Assembly: GCA_004123355.1 (NCBI GenBank)
Contig: SCHM01000001.1
Coordinates: 5,758,001 to 5,822,000, forward strand
Direction of reading: 5' to 3'
DNA length: 64,000 nt
Source: Amphirosellinia nigrospora
Taxonomy: Eukaryota > Ascomycota > Sordariomycetes > Xylariales > Xylariaceae
Shown here: positions 46,507-59,993 of the stretch, piece by piece
Layout: every line of letters begins with the position of its first letter
How positions within the stretch are numbered: position 1 is the first letter of the stretch
Position numbers and translations under genes: made by a program
The notes under the pieces: generated by a model
Databases searched by the model: none
Seen by the model: the letters and a program-made list of their open reading frames with translations, nothing else
Told to the model about the DNA's origin: nothing

Positions 46507-47452
46507 CACCACTGCGATGCTGGAAGCATGAAACAAGAAATGAGTACAGGGACTATGAGGAGTGCAGACAGAGAGAAATTGGAGCAGTGGAAGCAGGATA
46601 AGCACACTATTTAGGTCATGAGCGATGCGATGAGGGCTTGGAGAAGCATCGAGAGGGATATTCGCAGCATGTCGGTTCTTAACTCTTCGAAATGGTCTTG
46701 TGGAAAAGGAACCAAGCGATGACGTTACCTGAGCTGCTAATTCATGGCCACTAGATACCTACCTAGGCCTAGGTAGTCTAAGCAGCTAACTTAGCAAAAA
46801 AGCGCCACGTGGTGGGGGGGAACAACGCCACTTCGTGTGGCTGAGCAGGCTAGATATATATTACATAGCATATCTCTAGGAAGGTGGCATGAAAGCAATT
46901 CCACCTTTATAGATAATCACAAACAGGTTACAAGTTATTGATTGAATGCAAGTGTATTATACTATGTGCCCACAGACTCTAGAAGCGAACTAAAGCGACC
47001 AACGCACTAACACCTTGTGACGAACATGGATTGGTATCTCGCGGTGCCCAGGGCAAATACTACGCAAATCTGAACCAACTCCGTGACGCCGAGACCAATA
47101 CACCACCGAATCACATACGACTGTCGAGAACTGTTTGATAGCCAACGCCTTGAGGGCCACTGAAGAAGTGAAGTACGATGATACGGAGGTAAACAAATAG
47201 TCTACTCACGCACATAGGGGTATATAACAGGTGAATGGGAAGAGATCAGGACCTGCTTCAGGCGCAAGACGACGTTAAGGGCGTCGCTGTCAGTAGCACA
47301 GTCCATGTGGTTCCCTCGGCTAAAGGCATGACTCCCGCCGCCGTTGTCTCGATGCAGGGCGTGGGAGTGTTGATAACAGTAAATACCGTTACGACAAGTG
47401 CACTCGATGGTTGTGTCTTCGTACCCATGTGGTGCGAGCTGGTTGCCCCTTC
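46507..47452. other. Intergenic region
   Basis: About 950 bases between the FIT gene start and the glucanase 3' end. GTAC/CTAGG-type repeats lie at about 46755-46785, followed by a run of nine G's near 46814. No gene supported. Confidence 0.45.
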
Positions 47453-50288
47453 CTAGGGTGTTTCGCAAGTATCTGCAGCAGTTATGGTCTCAGTGACTGT
47501 GATGGTCACTGGGGAGTTATCACCGCTAGCATTTCCAGTTGAACTTGGGTTCGCCACCACACTGGTGGGAGACACCACTGATGACGGCTGAGAGTTGTCG
47601 CTCGAACTCGGCGGTGACGACGGGATGAAAAGGGTTGTTTCCGTGGGCACAGAACCCCGGGAGTTGTGTACGTCAGGCCTTCTCCAGGTTGACCGTATCC
47701 GCCTGTAATGGATGCGGCCTGAGAGGTGGGAGTCTGGGTTGTGCCGCCGACATCACTACCAGTCAAGCTAGGCGCCGAGCTAGGCCCTGAGCTTGGCCCT
47801 GAACCACTACCTGTAGTTCCACTGGGTAAATATACCGAGGTTATAGACGAGGCGGTAGGGACTGGAATGGAGCTGCTCGAATTTGAGCCCGATCCATAAC
47901 CGGGCCCAGAGCCGGTGGAGTTGCCACTATCATACTTCGCGATAGCAGCACAGAATGTATTGCGGTTATCCTTGTCTTGTGCGATGGCTTTAGAATCGAC
48001 TGTGAGCATGTTCACGGAGGCCTTGGTGCTAATACCGTACATATGGACATTGGAATCCTCGATGCTTATCATGTTATCCTGACAGTTCTGGCCGCTGACA
48101 CATTCCTGAGCGTAGTTGTTGAAGAAACTGTACATGCCCGCGCCAAGGATAAATACGTCCGAGGAGTTCGTGATCCGCATGCCCCAAGTTCGCGCGCACT
48201 TATCGGATGAGCCATTGCATGATTCTTTGAATTCTGGGTCGAAGAAGCCTTCAAGTACCGTCACACCTTGAGTCGCGTCAGGGTTGCCTTGCATGTACGC
48301 AGTTTCAGTCTGAGCAAGGCCAATGAAAGTGTTCTTGGCATTTGAAATCTGGTAGTTGTATAGAACACTGTGCTCAGACGCGGTTCCCCAGAGCCAAACC
48401 GGGTTTTGGGATTCAACCAAAACACCACGACCGTTGTAGATATTGATCTGGTTATGGTCCTCCCGATCGAGTTCATGGTCAGCAGCCCAGAACCAGCAGT
48501 TTTCGATGTATGCTGATGCGGTCCCGGTGAGATGAAGCATTAAGAAGGTCCCTTGCACTTGTCGTCAACCGTGGTGGTAGCAGTGGGATTTTTGCTGCAA
48601 ACATCGGACTGAAGCTCAGTTCCGGCTGTGCCACCAACGCGGAAATGAACATCCCACATGCCTGCGGCCCCGTTCTCTGATCCAGCTAGATTCCACTGCA
48701 CAAGGATGGCACCAGGAAGTGCACCTTTAGTCTCGATGATCAGGTCGGACATCTCGACATTGCCGACATCACCGGGCTTGCCGACTTCGAAAACAGCAAC
48801 GGGTTTGCTGGCGTCCTCAAACTTGTTACCTGTGGCCATCAGAAGGGGCCACATCTCTCCCGTAATCTTAATGTTCTTGGGAACCTGGATCGTATCGGAG
48901 ATGATGTATGCGCCGTGGTCGAAGTAAACAATATCACCGTCCTTCGCGCTGTTGAAAATTTTCTGGATTGCAGCAGTATCATCTGTCTTGCCATCACCCG
49001 CAGCACCAGCTGACTTGACACTGATGAAATGGCTTTCGGCGACCGCCTCATACTGAGGTTTAGTGCGTGTAAAGACCTTGCCATCGCTGGCCAGAAGAAC
49101 ATCAGGTTTTTCGATCTTGGATTGGGTTGTCTGGATTGCTTGACCTCTTCCACTGCTGTAATCTCTGCCTTGAACCCAGCCACCTATTAACTTGTTGCCT
49201 TCCAGTAAAACGCTTTTGTCCTTTGCGTACTGGACGGCGATCGGGACGCCCTCGCTCATGTCGACATTGTCTAAAATGAGGGTGTTGTTGGTGTCTTGTT
49301 GACTTGGCTTGTAGAGAGTATTGATAGCAACAGGAACGTTCGAGATTTTACTATCGAGGAGCAGCAATGATCCAACCTTGATCGTCTCATAGCTGTCACT
49401 CGTCATATTGATACCAAGCTGGCCGCCATTGATAGTCACTCCTTGCATCAGCCAGAGCCAGTCCCAGATCATATGGACAGCGGTATGGCAGTTGTTGAAG
49501 GTAAGGTTGCGAGTAGTGTATTGCTGGCTACCGATATCAGCGCCGATGCCGCCACCGTTGAACGTAAGGTCTGCCATGAAGCCTCCAGAACCATTCTCGA
49601 TGAAAAGACCTTTCTGGTAGTTGTCAGGGCTGCCCGGGCTCATGTTGATGACAATATTCTGCAAGCTTGTGGCTTGGGCCACCTGCCAGTGTATTCCAGC
49701 GCTGGCTTTGCCACTCTCAGTTGGCATCTCCGTCATATCGATGATGAAGTTGCGAACCTGACGGAAGAAGTTGTTTTGATTCTGGTACCAATTGGGCGGC
49801 GGATCCTGGCTTGTGCTGTAGTCATATGGGTTTGCATCGATCACACCCATACCAGAGAAATCAGCAGATCCCTTAATGGTAGGTACGTTCAGAGCATCGC
49901 CCACGAATTGCGTATAGTATGTTTGGACGATGGGTTTTTTGACTAGGTAGGTGCCAGAAGGGAAGAATACGATGGCGGGATGGGTAGTACGGGAGTCACA
50001 CTTGAAGAGGCATCGACCGGGCCCATCAGTGACAGCCTTGTTGATGGCATCCGTGTCGTCTGTTGTGCCGTCCCCCTTAGCACCGTAGTCTTTTACGTTG
50101 CGGAATACCTTGTAATTCGGCTCGGTGGCGAAGGCAGCAACACCCTGGCGCTTGATAGTCGAGAACCAGTACTGGAAACTGGCTGCATCTTCTCGTTGCT
50201 GCAAAGCATCACCAGAAGCGGCCGCAGTTCCTTGAGTAGCAAGCTGCAGCACCGCTGCAGCAGCTATGAAGGTCTTGAAGAGACCCAT
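47453..50288 (-). CDS. Secreted GH55 exo-beta-1,3-glucanase
   Basis: Cleaves beta-1,3-glucan from chain ends, in cell-wall turnover or nutrition. From the ATG at 50288 a signal peptide (MGLFKTFIAAAAVLQLATQG) leads into two pectate-lyase-like beta-helix repeats, the mark of GH55. Each opens with a DYGAKGDGTTDDTDAINKA-type motif, at about residues 65-85 and again as GAAGDGKTDDTAAIQKIF. The helix ends after about residue 770. A Ser/Gly/Pro/Thr-rich tail of about 150 residues follows and ends ITVTETITAADTCETP. This looks like a glycosylated wall-associated extension without a clear GPI signal. There are no introns. Two frame breaks, at about 48545 (T run) and about 47655 (G run), each fit one missing base. 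The start MGLF is chosen over upstream non-ATG codons because it opens the signal peptide. Confidence 0.88.
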
Positions 50289-52970
50289 GTTGAGGCTAGA
50301 ACCAGCTAGCAAATGTAGTGAAATGAAAAGGAATGTAGTAATGATTGAAGTCTAGAGTGTGAATTAGTACTGCTGTTGGTCTAATAAATGTGCGAAGACT
50401 TATGAAGAGTTGAGGGGAAATGAAGGAAATCTGAGGTTGAAAATTAAAGGTGTATAGTTCCAAGTCATAAAAACATGATGTGCAGCAAAACAAACCGTGG
50501 GTTGAAGGGAATAAGTAAAGAGGTAGGCAAAGAGAAAAGGCAAGGGAGTATGAAGGTAGGAGTTTCACACCACTGAAGCGAAGTGTTTTCTCTCTCTTTG
50601 TGATGCTGTGAGGATCGTGCAAGAAATAACTGGAAGGGCGGCAAAACGAGAATAGAAAGGAAGAGAAATTGCGACTAAGAGCCATTCAGAGGTCCTTGTG
50701 CGCCACAGACCCTAGTGATTGGGAAGCGGTCTTCGAAGCAAACAAGAGACATCCGAGTCGTGCGACTCGCGCGAATGGAGTTCGGGGAGGGCTCACATTG
50801 TGCGAACAACCAATACGTGACGACCAGTGACATGGACGGCCTGCCTCTATCAATCAAAATTCGAGTGCTAACCGCTGGCCGTCTTTTTCTAGGGTAGTAG
50901 GGAGTGACGAAGAAAGTGACGAACAGGTGTTGATACGAATGTAGGTTGGTATAGGTCTGTCCAGGTTGTAGGTAAAAAGATGGCGGAGGCCAAAAGAGGG
51001 GCCAAGAAGGAGAAGAAGAAGTGAAAGTGTGCGTCCAGACGACAGGATGTAAATAATGATAGGAGGGTGAAGTAGGTAGGTAAGTAGGTAGGCAGGTAGG
51101 TAGAGTACCTATATTGTCGGTTGGGCGAGGATGAAATGAACCAAAGCACAGGCGAACGTCGTCATAGGTAGACAACTCGGAAGCACTGCAGGCAAAAAGA
51201 TGCAACTACCTAACAATAGAAAACACGCCAATGCGATTGCACACTGCACCATATATACAATATCAGTAATTTCTTTCTGCTCCGATGAGGCAGGGCAGGT
51301 GCGACTTGGACCAATCACGGAGGGTCATCCACTAAAGCCATCTATGTCGCCTCACACAAATATGTGTTTGCCCTCCTGCGCAATGTTAGCCGTGTAATTT
51401 ATTACGATAATTCATTGTTCGGTTGGACTTGGAATTTGGGAACCAATGCACAAATGCACCGTGTTAGCGCTTGGCTGTCCAACCCCCCTGCGCCGACCAC
51501 AAGAATTGAAGAGCCAGCCTCAGGTACCTGAATGACGTGTTAGGAAATTTCCCAATGCAGATTTCGATTGGCTGCCATTTAACCTGTCTCGTGCACAGTG
51601 CAGATAGTTGTCCGCAGTGCCCTTACAAACTCTTGGCTTCCCTTCTAAGTTATATGGCATCTTGGGCACAGTAGATATGTATAGCAGAGGCATGCTCTAG
51701 TGTAGCTAGGAGCAACGCCCCCTCTTTTTACAGTACCTAAGTAAAATGGGCAGTTAGAGGTAGGATATATCGATACGTTGAGTTATTCATAGGTATAGTA
51801 GATATATCGGTGGGCCAGTCTGATCATGATATACATGAACTTGGAATAGACTGGCTGATAAATATGTCATGGATGTTATCGCGTTCTTGCGTATGCAGCC
51901 AACTCTTGGATATGGAAAAGGGAACCCAAAAGCTATCAGTTGTCACTATTTGGACAATACTCTATTACAAACGCCAATGTTCGGGGCGAAGGGAGTGTTT
52001 CAGTAGTAGTCAGTATCAAAACTCAATTGGCCAGCGGCGGACGGGTGAGATTCTGTCTGCTATACAGTAGCGGATTGTCCAAGCACTGTGCATATGCAAT
52101 AGTCTAACCCGACCCCATTGCTTCGTCCCGCATTGCCCTTATTATGAGGTAACCTTAGATCTTTTTTGGCACACAATGACACGCTGGTATCTTCCTTCCT
52201 ACAGCCTACCTAACGATAGATTTCAAGGTGACTGTCGGCTTTGGTTAGCGAGTTGTTTTCGGGTGCACAACTCAACCGCGCAGGCGAGGAGCCTCCCCCG
52301 ACCTTGTACAACAGAAGTTGGCCTATAATCACACTCATTTCTCGAGACGTCCTACAGCAGAGACGAGCAGGTGTCACTAAGTCATTTTGTTAGGTTCTCC
52401 TCGGGATTTATAATAGCACTCACCCTCGAATTAATGAATGTGTTACTTTGAACAAAGGGGCCTGCTGAATTGAAGTTGCGTAATAGCCAATCAACCCCAT
52501 CAGAGCCTACCAGGCATGAAACATGATCATCGCACGAGGCTAATGAGCAGAGTAACATATCCATCCGTAAGGCGACGCAGACTATCGGAATTCGTGTCGA
52601 CGTACATAATTACCTAGGTACCTAGGTACATGTATGTATGCTGTAAGTGTACCTAATGTTACCGTATCGCTAGCCACTGTACCTCTTGCCCAACCATTAT
52701 AACAACAATCTCTAGTCTAGGGATAAGACTCGCGCCGAGACGACACTAAAACGCCGTGGCATTTAGCTAGGGATTTCCAGGAGTTTTTGTTTTTTAGGAA
52801 TTATATAGATTAGTAAGGAAAGATAGGTACCTACCTAGTGATCGAGTGGCCGATACCTATGTACTAAGCGATGCTGTCAGCCGAAATCAGTTGGCGACGT
52901 CGCATCCATTCTTCAAGGTTCCTACCTACCTGAGTAACCTAAATTAGACTCACGACACAACCTCACTCAA
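50289..52970. other. Long intergenic region
   Basis: Divergent promoter space between the glucanase and the Ap4A phosphorylase. On the minus strand 51200-50300 is pyrimidine-rich, as expected for a strong fungal promoter and 5' leader of the glucanase. GTAGG repeats lie at 51070-51110 and TACCTAGGTACC at 52612-52640. No gene supported. Confidence 0.45.
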
Positions 52971-54042
52971 ATGGTCCACCGCGGTAGTATCGCAGTGCCA
53001 ATCGTACCGCCACTTTATTGCGAATATGCCGCTGTCAAATTTCCCCCAAATCTCCCTACATTGGTCAAAGCAGCTTTTGTGAAAGCGCAAGCAAATGGTG
53101 ATCTGATCTACTACCCAACGCAAGTTGCGATCCTAACAGTAGGATCGCTTGCTGTAGGTGCACACATGACGGACGAGATCACGGCATATCTAACTGTTTC
53201 ATTATCAGTTCCAACTCCGCTATTCGCCCTCTCTCGCTCAGAAGCCCAAGCCACCGAAGCCGGTAGGGCCAAATACGAAATCATTTAATCCCTTCGAGAA
53301 CCCTCCCCCCGCCTTGCTTGTCGCACAACTTCCGCCCTCCCACAAGCTAGTTCTGAACAAGTTCGCCATTGTACCCGAGCATTTTATATTAGCCACGGCC
53401 GATTTCAAGCCTCAGACGCACCTGCTCGAGATGAGCGATGTTGATGCCGCGTATGCCTGTGTACAAGCCTATCGCAACGCAGGCGAAGAGTTATTTGTCT
53501 TCTTCAACTCCGGAGACCACTCGGGCGCAAGCCAACCACACAGACACCTCCAACTTCTACCTGTTGAACGCATGAGAGATGGTTTAGAGAATGCCGAGCA
53601 TGGAGGAGAATGGGGTGTTCTTGCAGATAGTGTATGTGGGGGCCGGGGAACAGTACCATTTACTGTCTTCACGTCTCCCATTAGTGCGGATATGAATGCA
53701 GAGGAGAAGCATCATACATATCTGTCACTATATAAGCGCGCAGTTCGTTTGGCTATATCCAGTGTAGAGGCGGCTGAGGAAGGTGAGGCGCAAATAAGTT
53801 ATAACTTTGCCATGACGAGCACTTGTATGGCTCTCTGCCCAAGAACCACAGAGGGCGCACGTGTTAGGGACGAGAATGGCAATGATGTTGGCAGTGTGGC
53901 ACTCAACGGCACAGTGCTAGCCGGCACGGCCCTCGTCAAAAACAAAATGGAGTGGGATACCTTAAGAGCGACTGACACAATGCTGTCTGATGTGCTACGA
54001 AGAATTGGAATACCGCCTGCTAGCACGCCTTATCGCGAATAA
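52971..54042 (+). CDS. Ap4A phosphorylase (ATP adenylyltransferase)
   Basis: HIT-superfamily enzyme of the Apa1/Apa2 type, which phosphorolyses diadenosine tetraphosphate to ADP and ATP. Evidence is the catalytic histidine motif SQPHRHLQLLP at about 53533-53565, the early TQVAILTV strand, NPFENPPPALLVA and HKLVLNKFAIVPEHFILAT. Exon 1 ends at 53153, the intron is 53154-53208 (GTAGGT to TTATCAG), and exon 2 runs 53209-54042 with an in-phase join (GSLA-FQLRYSPSLA). The total of about 330 residues is usual. Two starts are possible: the in-frame ATG at 52971, or the ATG at 53026, which would give MPLSNF and then the conserved PNLPTLVKAAF if one C is missing from the CCCCC run. The second resembles the family better. 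Confidence 0.88.
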
Positions 54043-54278
54043 GTCCAATTGCTAGACCATCAAGCTATAACCTGCTGTCTACAAGCCCAGCAACTAAAAC
54101 CAATACAGTATAATTATTTTCCATGTAAGTACACACTATCTACGGTTCAATCACCCATTACAGACTACGATCCGACTCAACGGTGGTCTCTCTCCTTATC
54201 TTACATATTCCCAGGTCTTACACCATTCATCTCACCCGTGTCTCCCATGCCGCAAACTTGGGGAGGGTCTTCAAACAG

Positions 54279-55855
54279 TCAAGGTAGCTCTGCGCCTCCC
54301 TGCTCAACCAGTTCGTCCCATTTTTTCCGGCATGTTGCGTTGCCAAAATGGTAAGAACCATCGTGCTCATATATGTACGCGGCAACTTGCTTCCATGGCA
54401 CTCTCGCAGAGGTTCTCTCATCCTTGGCAAGCTTTCGAACAGCTTTCTTGAGCAGCCGAATCTGTTCCAGTTACAGGCCATTAGTCAAAATATCCCAGTA
54501 TGGGGATGCCATAAGTGTTGGCTATTGTCTGACTATTAAGCGAACGGGAAGACTTACGTCTTTGTCCTGCCATTCGGGCTTTCTGACACGTTGCTCTTTG
54601 TTTTTCGTTAGGGTTCGGAACCGCCCACGCAGAGTTGACTCAGCTTCAGTAAATCCACCTTGGCGACGAATTTCGCGATATGTCATGCCCGAACGCTTGG
54701 ATTCAACCAAGAATCGGTTCTTAGCATCTCGCTCAGGGTCCGCGGAAGTGGAGGGTACTGTCTCCACCGGGTCTTCTACCTCTGCTTTCACCGGATGGTG
54801 TTTGGGGATCGTTCTCAGCGGAGCTGGCTCCGTTAAGCACCGTAGTGGTGACTGACGGCTCTGCTTCCTCGTGTGTACCTTACTCTTGCCCTTTGACGTC
54901 GTAGCTTCACGTGGTAGAGAAGAGGAGGCGGGTGCCAACCGAGGTTTAGTGGGCTTGGTAGGCAGCTCTTTGCGGGTCTTATGATTCGATTGTTTCGACG
55001 GGAGGACGTTGCGGACGTCGTGCTGGTCCCAGGCAGTTGCCCCAAAGTCTGAGTCACCACCGGTTGGTGCTATACCTGTCTGGACTGACTCGGAAGAGGA
55101 TGTCGGCGTGGGTGACGGGTTAATTCTCAACATCTTTGGAGATATTGTGGCAGGACAGTTTCCTACCCAGTTCTGTCCCTGGATGCCCATAGAGGATGCA
55201 TGATGATTGCCTACAAAGTCCATCAGTGGCATACGGTCCTGGTGAGAGCCAGAGTCAAGAGTCATTGAAGCCATCCGCTCAGACGCTGTCGAGAGCCAGC
55301 CAGAGAAGATGAGAAGCTACTATTCAACGTGGCTAGACTGCCATGGTTGTATTCGAGGGGCTCTGCAAAAACTGGCATAATGGAATAGAGCTCTGTGGAT
55401 GATGGCATCCCGTGGTGGAAGTCAACACCGGTGTTGGGGCTACAAAGACCATTGGGGTTGTAAGAGGAATACTGGAGCTGCTGCTGGTTGAAACCACTAC
55501 TGGCCCAGTGCTGTGTGTGCGCGTTTGCAGCAGGGTGGGTTGGGAAAAACATCTGCTCATTTCCCGGGGCCGCTTTGTTACTGTATTGGGGGTGACTCGG
55601 ACCAAGATCCCTCCCGCAATTTGCAAGTGAGACAGGCTGAGCGGTCGTTTGGCTCCTGGCGTTTTGCAACCCTGTGCCGGCCATGGAGAAGCTTTCCGGA
55701 AAATAGTCGTTCAGCTATTGAGATGAGTGTCAGGATCTGTACGCTGCTACAGACGCCCATGTATTAGACGATGGAAAGGGGTTCATACCGAACAAGCGTC
55801 GTCGCCGCTATCAATGCCATGTTGATACAGATTTTGGTTGTCCATGATTTGCTGC
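54279..55855 (-). CDS. Myb/SANT-like DNA-binding protein
   Basis: A probable nuclear protein. The long Ser/Pro/Gln-rich N-terminal region is followed by a helical domain (KNRFLVESKRSGMTYREIRR, then AESTLRGRFRTLTKNKE) and a Myb-like repeat with two conserved tryptophans (RVPWKQVAAYIYEHDGSYHF and ATCRKKWDELV). Exons, 5' to 3': up to 55781 from a start at 55855 (MDNQNLYQHGI), about 55705-54558, and 54461-54279. Introns have GTATGA and GTAAGT donors. One frame break at about 55277 fits a missing base. Further upstream exons (to about 56050) are possible. The gene converges with the Ap4A phosphorylase. Targets unknown. Confidence 0.75.
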
Positions 55856-58800
55856 AAAAGTCGCTGAGACAGTGGTTCGTGGCAGTTCTGATCAATACGG
55901 TATCCAGATGTGTCTATCAGTCTGTTCCGGAAGAGCGCAAACCCATCTCCTCCGTGATATCTGTAGAGGTGAGACTCACCCGGTAGACAATCACGGTGGA
56001 GGGGCCAGACTGGCTGGACATGCGGGGATTGTGTTGGCCTCATATCAAGCATTTTTTATGTCTGTCTTGACCTTTCGAAATATCGCCTCTTGGTCTCGAA
56101 GTTCACCGCTGATTCTACCAATGTTTCACGCAGGTATGCATCCGTGGATGTCGTCGATAACCCCGCTTAAACCTCCCTACAGGTAGGAGTATTGGGTATA
56201 CTTGCAGGAAAGACTTAGCGGTCAAGAACCAACGTTCTTGATAATGCAGTATCGTGCGACCTCCCGAAGATGACTCAAGAACCACAGTCAAAACTATTCT
56301 CCTGTCACGGCCTCAAGAACTAGTTCATTGAGCGACTCGCGCAGACGACGAAGACGACTAGCCGGCACTCTGCGAAGTCGTCTATCCTTATCGTCGGGAT
56401 TCTCGTGTTCGAGGCAAATATATGGCTGATATGAGGTACTTTGCTGGACACAAGTTCGAGGAAAAGTCTAGTCCTTGTTCGTAGGAGGATGTAGGGCTAC
56501 TTTCTAATTGCTAAAGCACAACAACAAAAGGAGAGCCAACGAGGCTATATGATTATTGAAACTTAGAATTAGGTGAGTGAGGATACACAAGCCAACCCCA
56601 ACCGATCGTAAGAGGAAATCCGGCAACTAATATTGCCAGTGGCGCCCTTCCCTTCCATATTACACTTCATCTTGACCTTGTCGACGTCTACTAGAGTTGG
56701 CCAGTGTGCCATGCTTGAAATATTTCGGCACAGTCGAATTGTGTGGAGCAGAAGGAATGAAAGTGGAGAGGCTCGGGAAGCAAGTGTCTCGAAACTGTAA
56801 AAGCAACTCCCAAAACGATCACCAGCACATCGAGGCCATTTTCTTGGCTTGGTACTCTCAGGTTTAGTGGCACTGTGGAATGTCGTTACAAAGTCCGGCG
56901 GCATCCCCGTATGCAAACTTGATGCGGCTCTCTTGCCATATGCACAATGCTGCAGGAGGATACGTAGAGAAACTCACACGGGGAAACCCCCACGCGTCGG
57001 ACGGAGCAAGGGAAAATCGGTATGAGGTATGAATACTGACTAGTCCAGATAATCAGTGACCTGCACTCAATTAATACACGAAATATATCTCTTAGACAAT
57101 ATTATCCTGTTGAAGTATTACTCACAAGTCCCACTCCCCTCATCACGCGAGTCACGTCGGCAGGCTCAGTATTGACAATACTTCTTACTAGGTGATCATT
57201 AAAAGCTAAACTTCAATCCTTCTTCTTGTCTCTGGCTAAGCTAGGGCCTAAAAGTCTAGGATGAATGCCAGAGATGACTACTGACAGCGGAACGGCCGCC
57301 CGCATATGCCAGCCTCGCGCTTCAACCCCAGGGACCCAACGGCCTGCCATCGAGCAGTACAGCCCAACCCAGTCTTCTGATCCCTGTAAAGATCTCTGAT
57401 TTGATCGATAGCCGGAGTGGTATTCTAGATCTCCATATATGCGGTATGACCAGGCAGCAAAGGGGTAGTTCGACCAATCGACCCCCACGCCTTTATCAGC
57501 AAGTATCTTTTTTCAAGAATTTTTACCTGTTGGTCAGCGCCATAAGAAACTAGCCGTTGCATACCACGGCCACTTCTCCGTAAAGCTCATGTAGCATTAA
57601 CTTTCCCAAATTATAAACCGTAAAGTATATTTGCTCGAGGCAAAGGCTATGATTTTCATAAGGTGACATACATCCTGTCAGCCAAACATGGGCATGCCCC
57701 TGTAAGGATCGAACCATTTCCAGTCCCCGTTGCATGTAGATCCCAAGGCTTAATAGTAAGATATCTGTTTAGCACGACACACTATGTATAACTGCTCTTA
57801 GTGGATTACTTGCAGCAACTACCAGTGTACCCAGGCGCGTGGGGAGGGTTGATGATAGGGGCAAAGGTTTGCTGCCGAGCAAAGCATGCCAACGCCGCCT
57901 AAGACACGAATAACCCCTGTTGCATATCGCCAACATACGGTCTAACTTGCGCTACTTAAGGATCATATATGCCGAGCTTTCCCGATATTTCAGTTATAGA
58001 TCGAACCAACGCTCTGACGGGTGCCGACGTCGTCAACTTCCACCTTATCCAAAGACTTCACTCTACCACCAGCAGGGCCTACGATATAGAGTCTCGGGGC
58101 TACTATCTCCCACGAACCGGGCTGGTGGTATGCGTTCGGCAATGCCAGAATGGCCACGCAGTGCAACACTTCCGACATGCATATACTGCAATAAATGACA
58201 TCTGTCAGCCACTCAGTCGCTAGTATACACTCTATCTAACATGACGCACTATATCCGGCAATGCACCGCAAACTACACCTTGTTGGGCCATGAAATATAA
58301 GTGCGGTGGAGCATAGATGGCCAACAGAGTTGACATACTCAAGTCCCGCTCGCTCACCACCATTCATCCACTCCCGTTTGCTAGATGCTAGATACCAGAC
58401 CAGGACTAAAAGAGACATCGGGTGGCGTCATGTAACCCCTTGGTGTCCGTACTTTCTCTCGTCCAAAGACTTCTTTGCCAAAGACGACACTCTCAGAATA
58501 TATCACTTTTTCGGTTTGCTTTTGGCTTGCAGCAAAGCCCCGGTCAAAAAAGTTTTCCATTGTGCACCACACTCAACAACCCTCGACAGAGAGTCCTTAG
58601 TCGCATCCGAATGGCTTCAGTAATATGAAGGGGGGGGGGATCTGATGCAACTGTAAGTAGAGGGAGATACAATGCCGAGCAACACACGTTGACTGTACAT
58701 GACAGAGAGAGAAAGAAGAAAAGAACCATACGATGAGCGCTCCAGGCTCGTGCCGATCGTATAACCTCTATTCGAAAAAGCGAAGTATATTCATGTAGAT

Positions 58801-59993
58801 ATTGGTATCCGGACCTTGGGGTGCGTCATTCTGGCTCCGGCTTGTACTTCGCTGGCTTACCTTCAAGGTTTGAATTTGCACCTACGACGCCCGAGATGTT
58901 CATATCAGGACTAGGTACTTGGCAGCAAGAGGATGGTGAGCTTTCAACGACGGTCGAAACCAGGAGCACAAAAGAGCCAGAGCCAGAGCCAACTCGCCAC
59001 TCGCCACTCGCTCATTTGGGCAAAACCGGGAGGTTAAATTAGTCCGGGAATCCAAGGTGAGAGAGATGGAGTGAATACACGATATCATCTACGCTGCCTA
59101 CCTACTTAACCTACCAACCCACATCCTGTACATAAGGCATACCTACCCGCTATGGTTCGGACGGCAAATGCCCCGGTCGTTTCAAACTGCCTTGATTCAT
59201 TCATTATACGTACCTGGTTGAGTGGCACCGGCACGCTACCACTGAGGTGCATGTCGACCCGAGATGCAAACCACATGCGCATGTGCACCTATCTCTCGAT
59301 CTACGTCAGAATCCCATCTAGACAAATCGGGGTGCAAGTGCTCTACACTACTACCCTAGCGCACGGCAACGGTTCCGTTGCAGGTGCAGGTGGTATTTCG
59401 ACACGGGTAACGGACGCTAAAGGTCTAGATTAGGTGCTTGCAGCTAAGTATTTACTAGGTAGGCTAAGGTCCATGCATCGCCCGGGCCAATCCATGCATT
59501 GTCTGGACACTGATTGGGCTAACCCCTGGACTCTGTCTTGGGTTGTCTTGGGCACCCCGGTAGCCCCTCGTTCTCTGACATGTCCAGCCTGTCAGCCAGC
59601 TGCAGTCCGGCCATTCAGCCGCCAGATCCCTGTCTCACAACTTTGACCCAACCCTTTAGACTTACTTAGCTGAGCTGTGTGACCGTGCTTCACCTTCTCT
59701 TTTCCCAATTCTGTTGTGAAACCGAACGAGGAAGAAGACGCGTCGAGATTATCTCGGTAGGCCTTCAACAGCGCACCATACGCCCCCTGCCAAGCTGTCT
59801 TCAACAGACAGTGTCAGTACAGCACCGCTAGATACCCAGCAGTTGGGAATACTGTGTGCTTGGCGTCATCATGGTCTCATATCCTACCTACGCGTCTCCT
59901 GAGCTTTGCGCCGTTGCCGGACTGCACCACCACCCATCGCCCTGCATTCGCTCACCTCGCCTGACAAGTCACCTCTGCTACCCAGTGTGAAAG
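55856..59993. other. Long intergenic region with weak coding-like patches
   Basis: About 4 kb. Minus-strand patches at 57735-57550 (GLEMVRSLQGHAHVWLTG...) and 57488-57213 look somewhat protein-like but match no family I know. The GAGCCA and CTCGCCA short repeats at about 58975-59005 are low-complexity. Nothing else is supported. Confidence 0.35.

Noticed and set aside
45783-46605. Long GC-rich open frames with Ser/Arg-rich translations
   Set aside because: Out-of-frame readings of the FIT-family gene; the true frame carries the catalytic histidine motifs.
49408-50309. Plus-strand open frames up to 167 codons
   Set aside because: Antisense shadows of the GH55 gene.
57690-57715. Minus-strand B-box-like GGTTCGATCC
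   Set aside because: No cloverleaf can be drawn around it.
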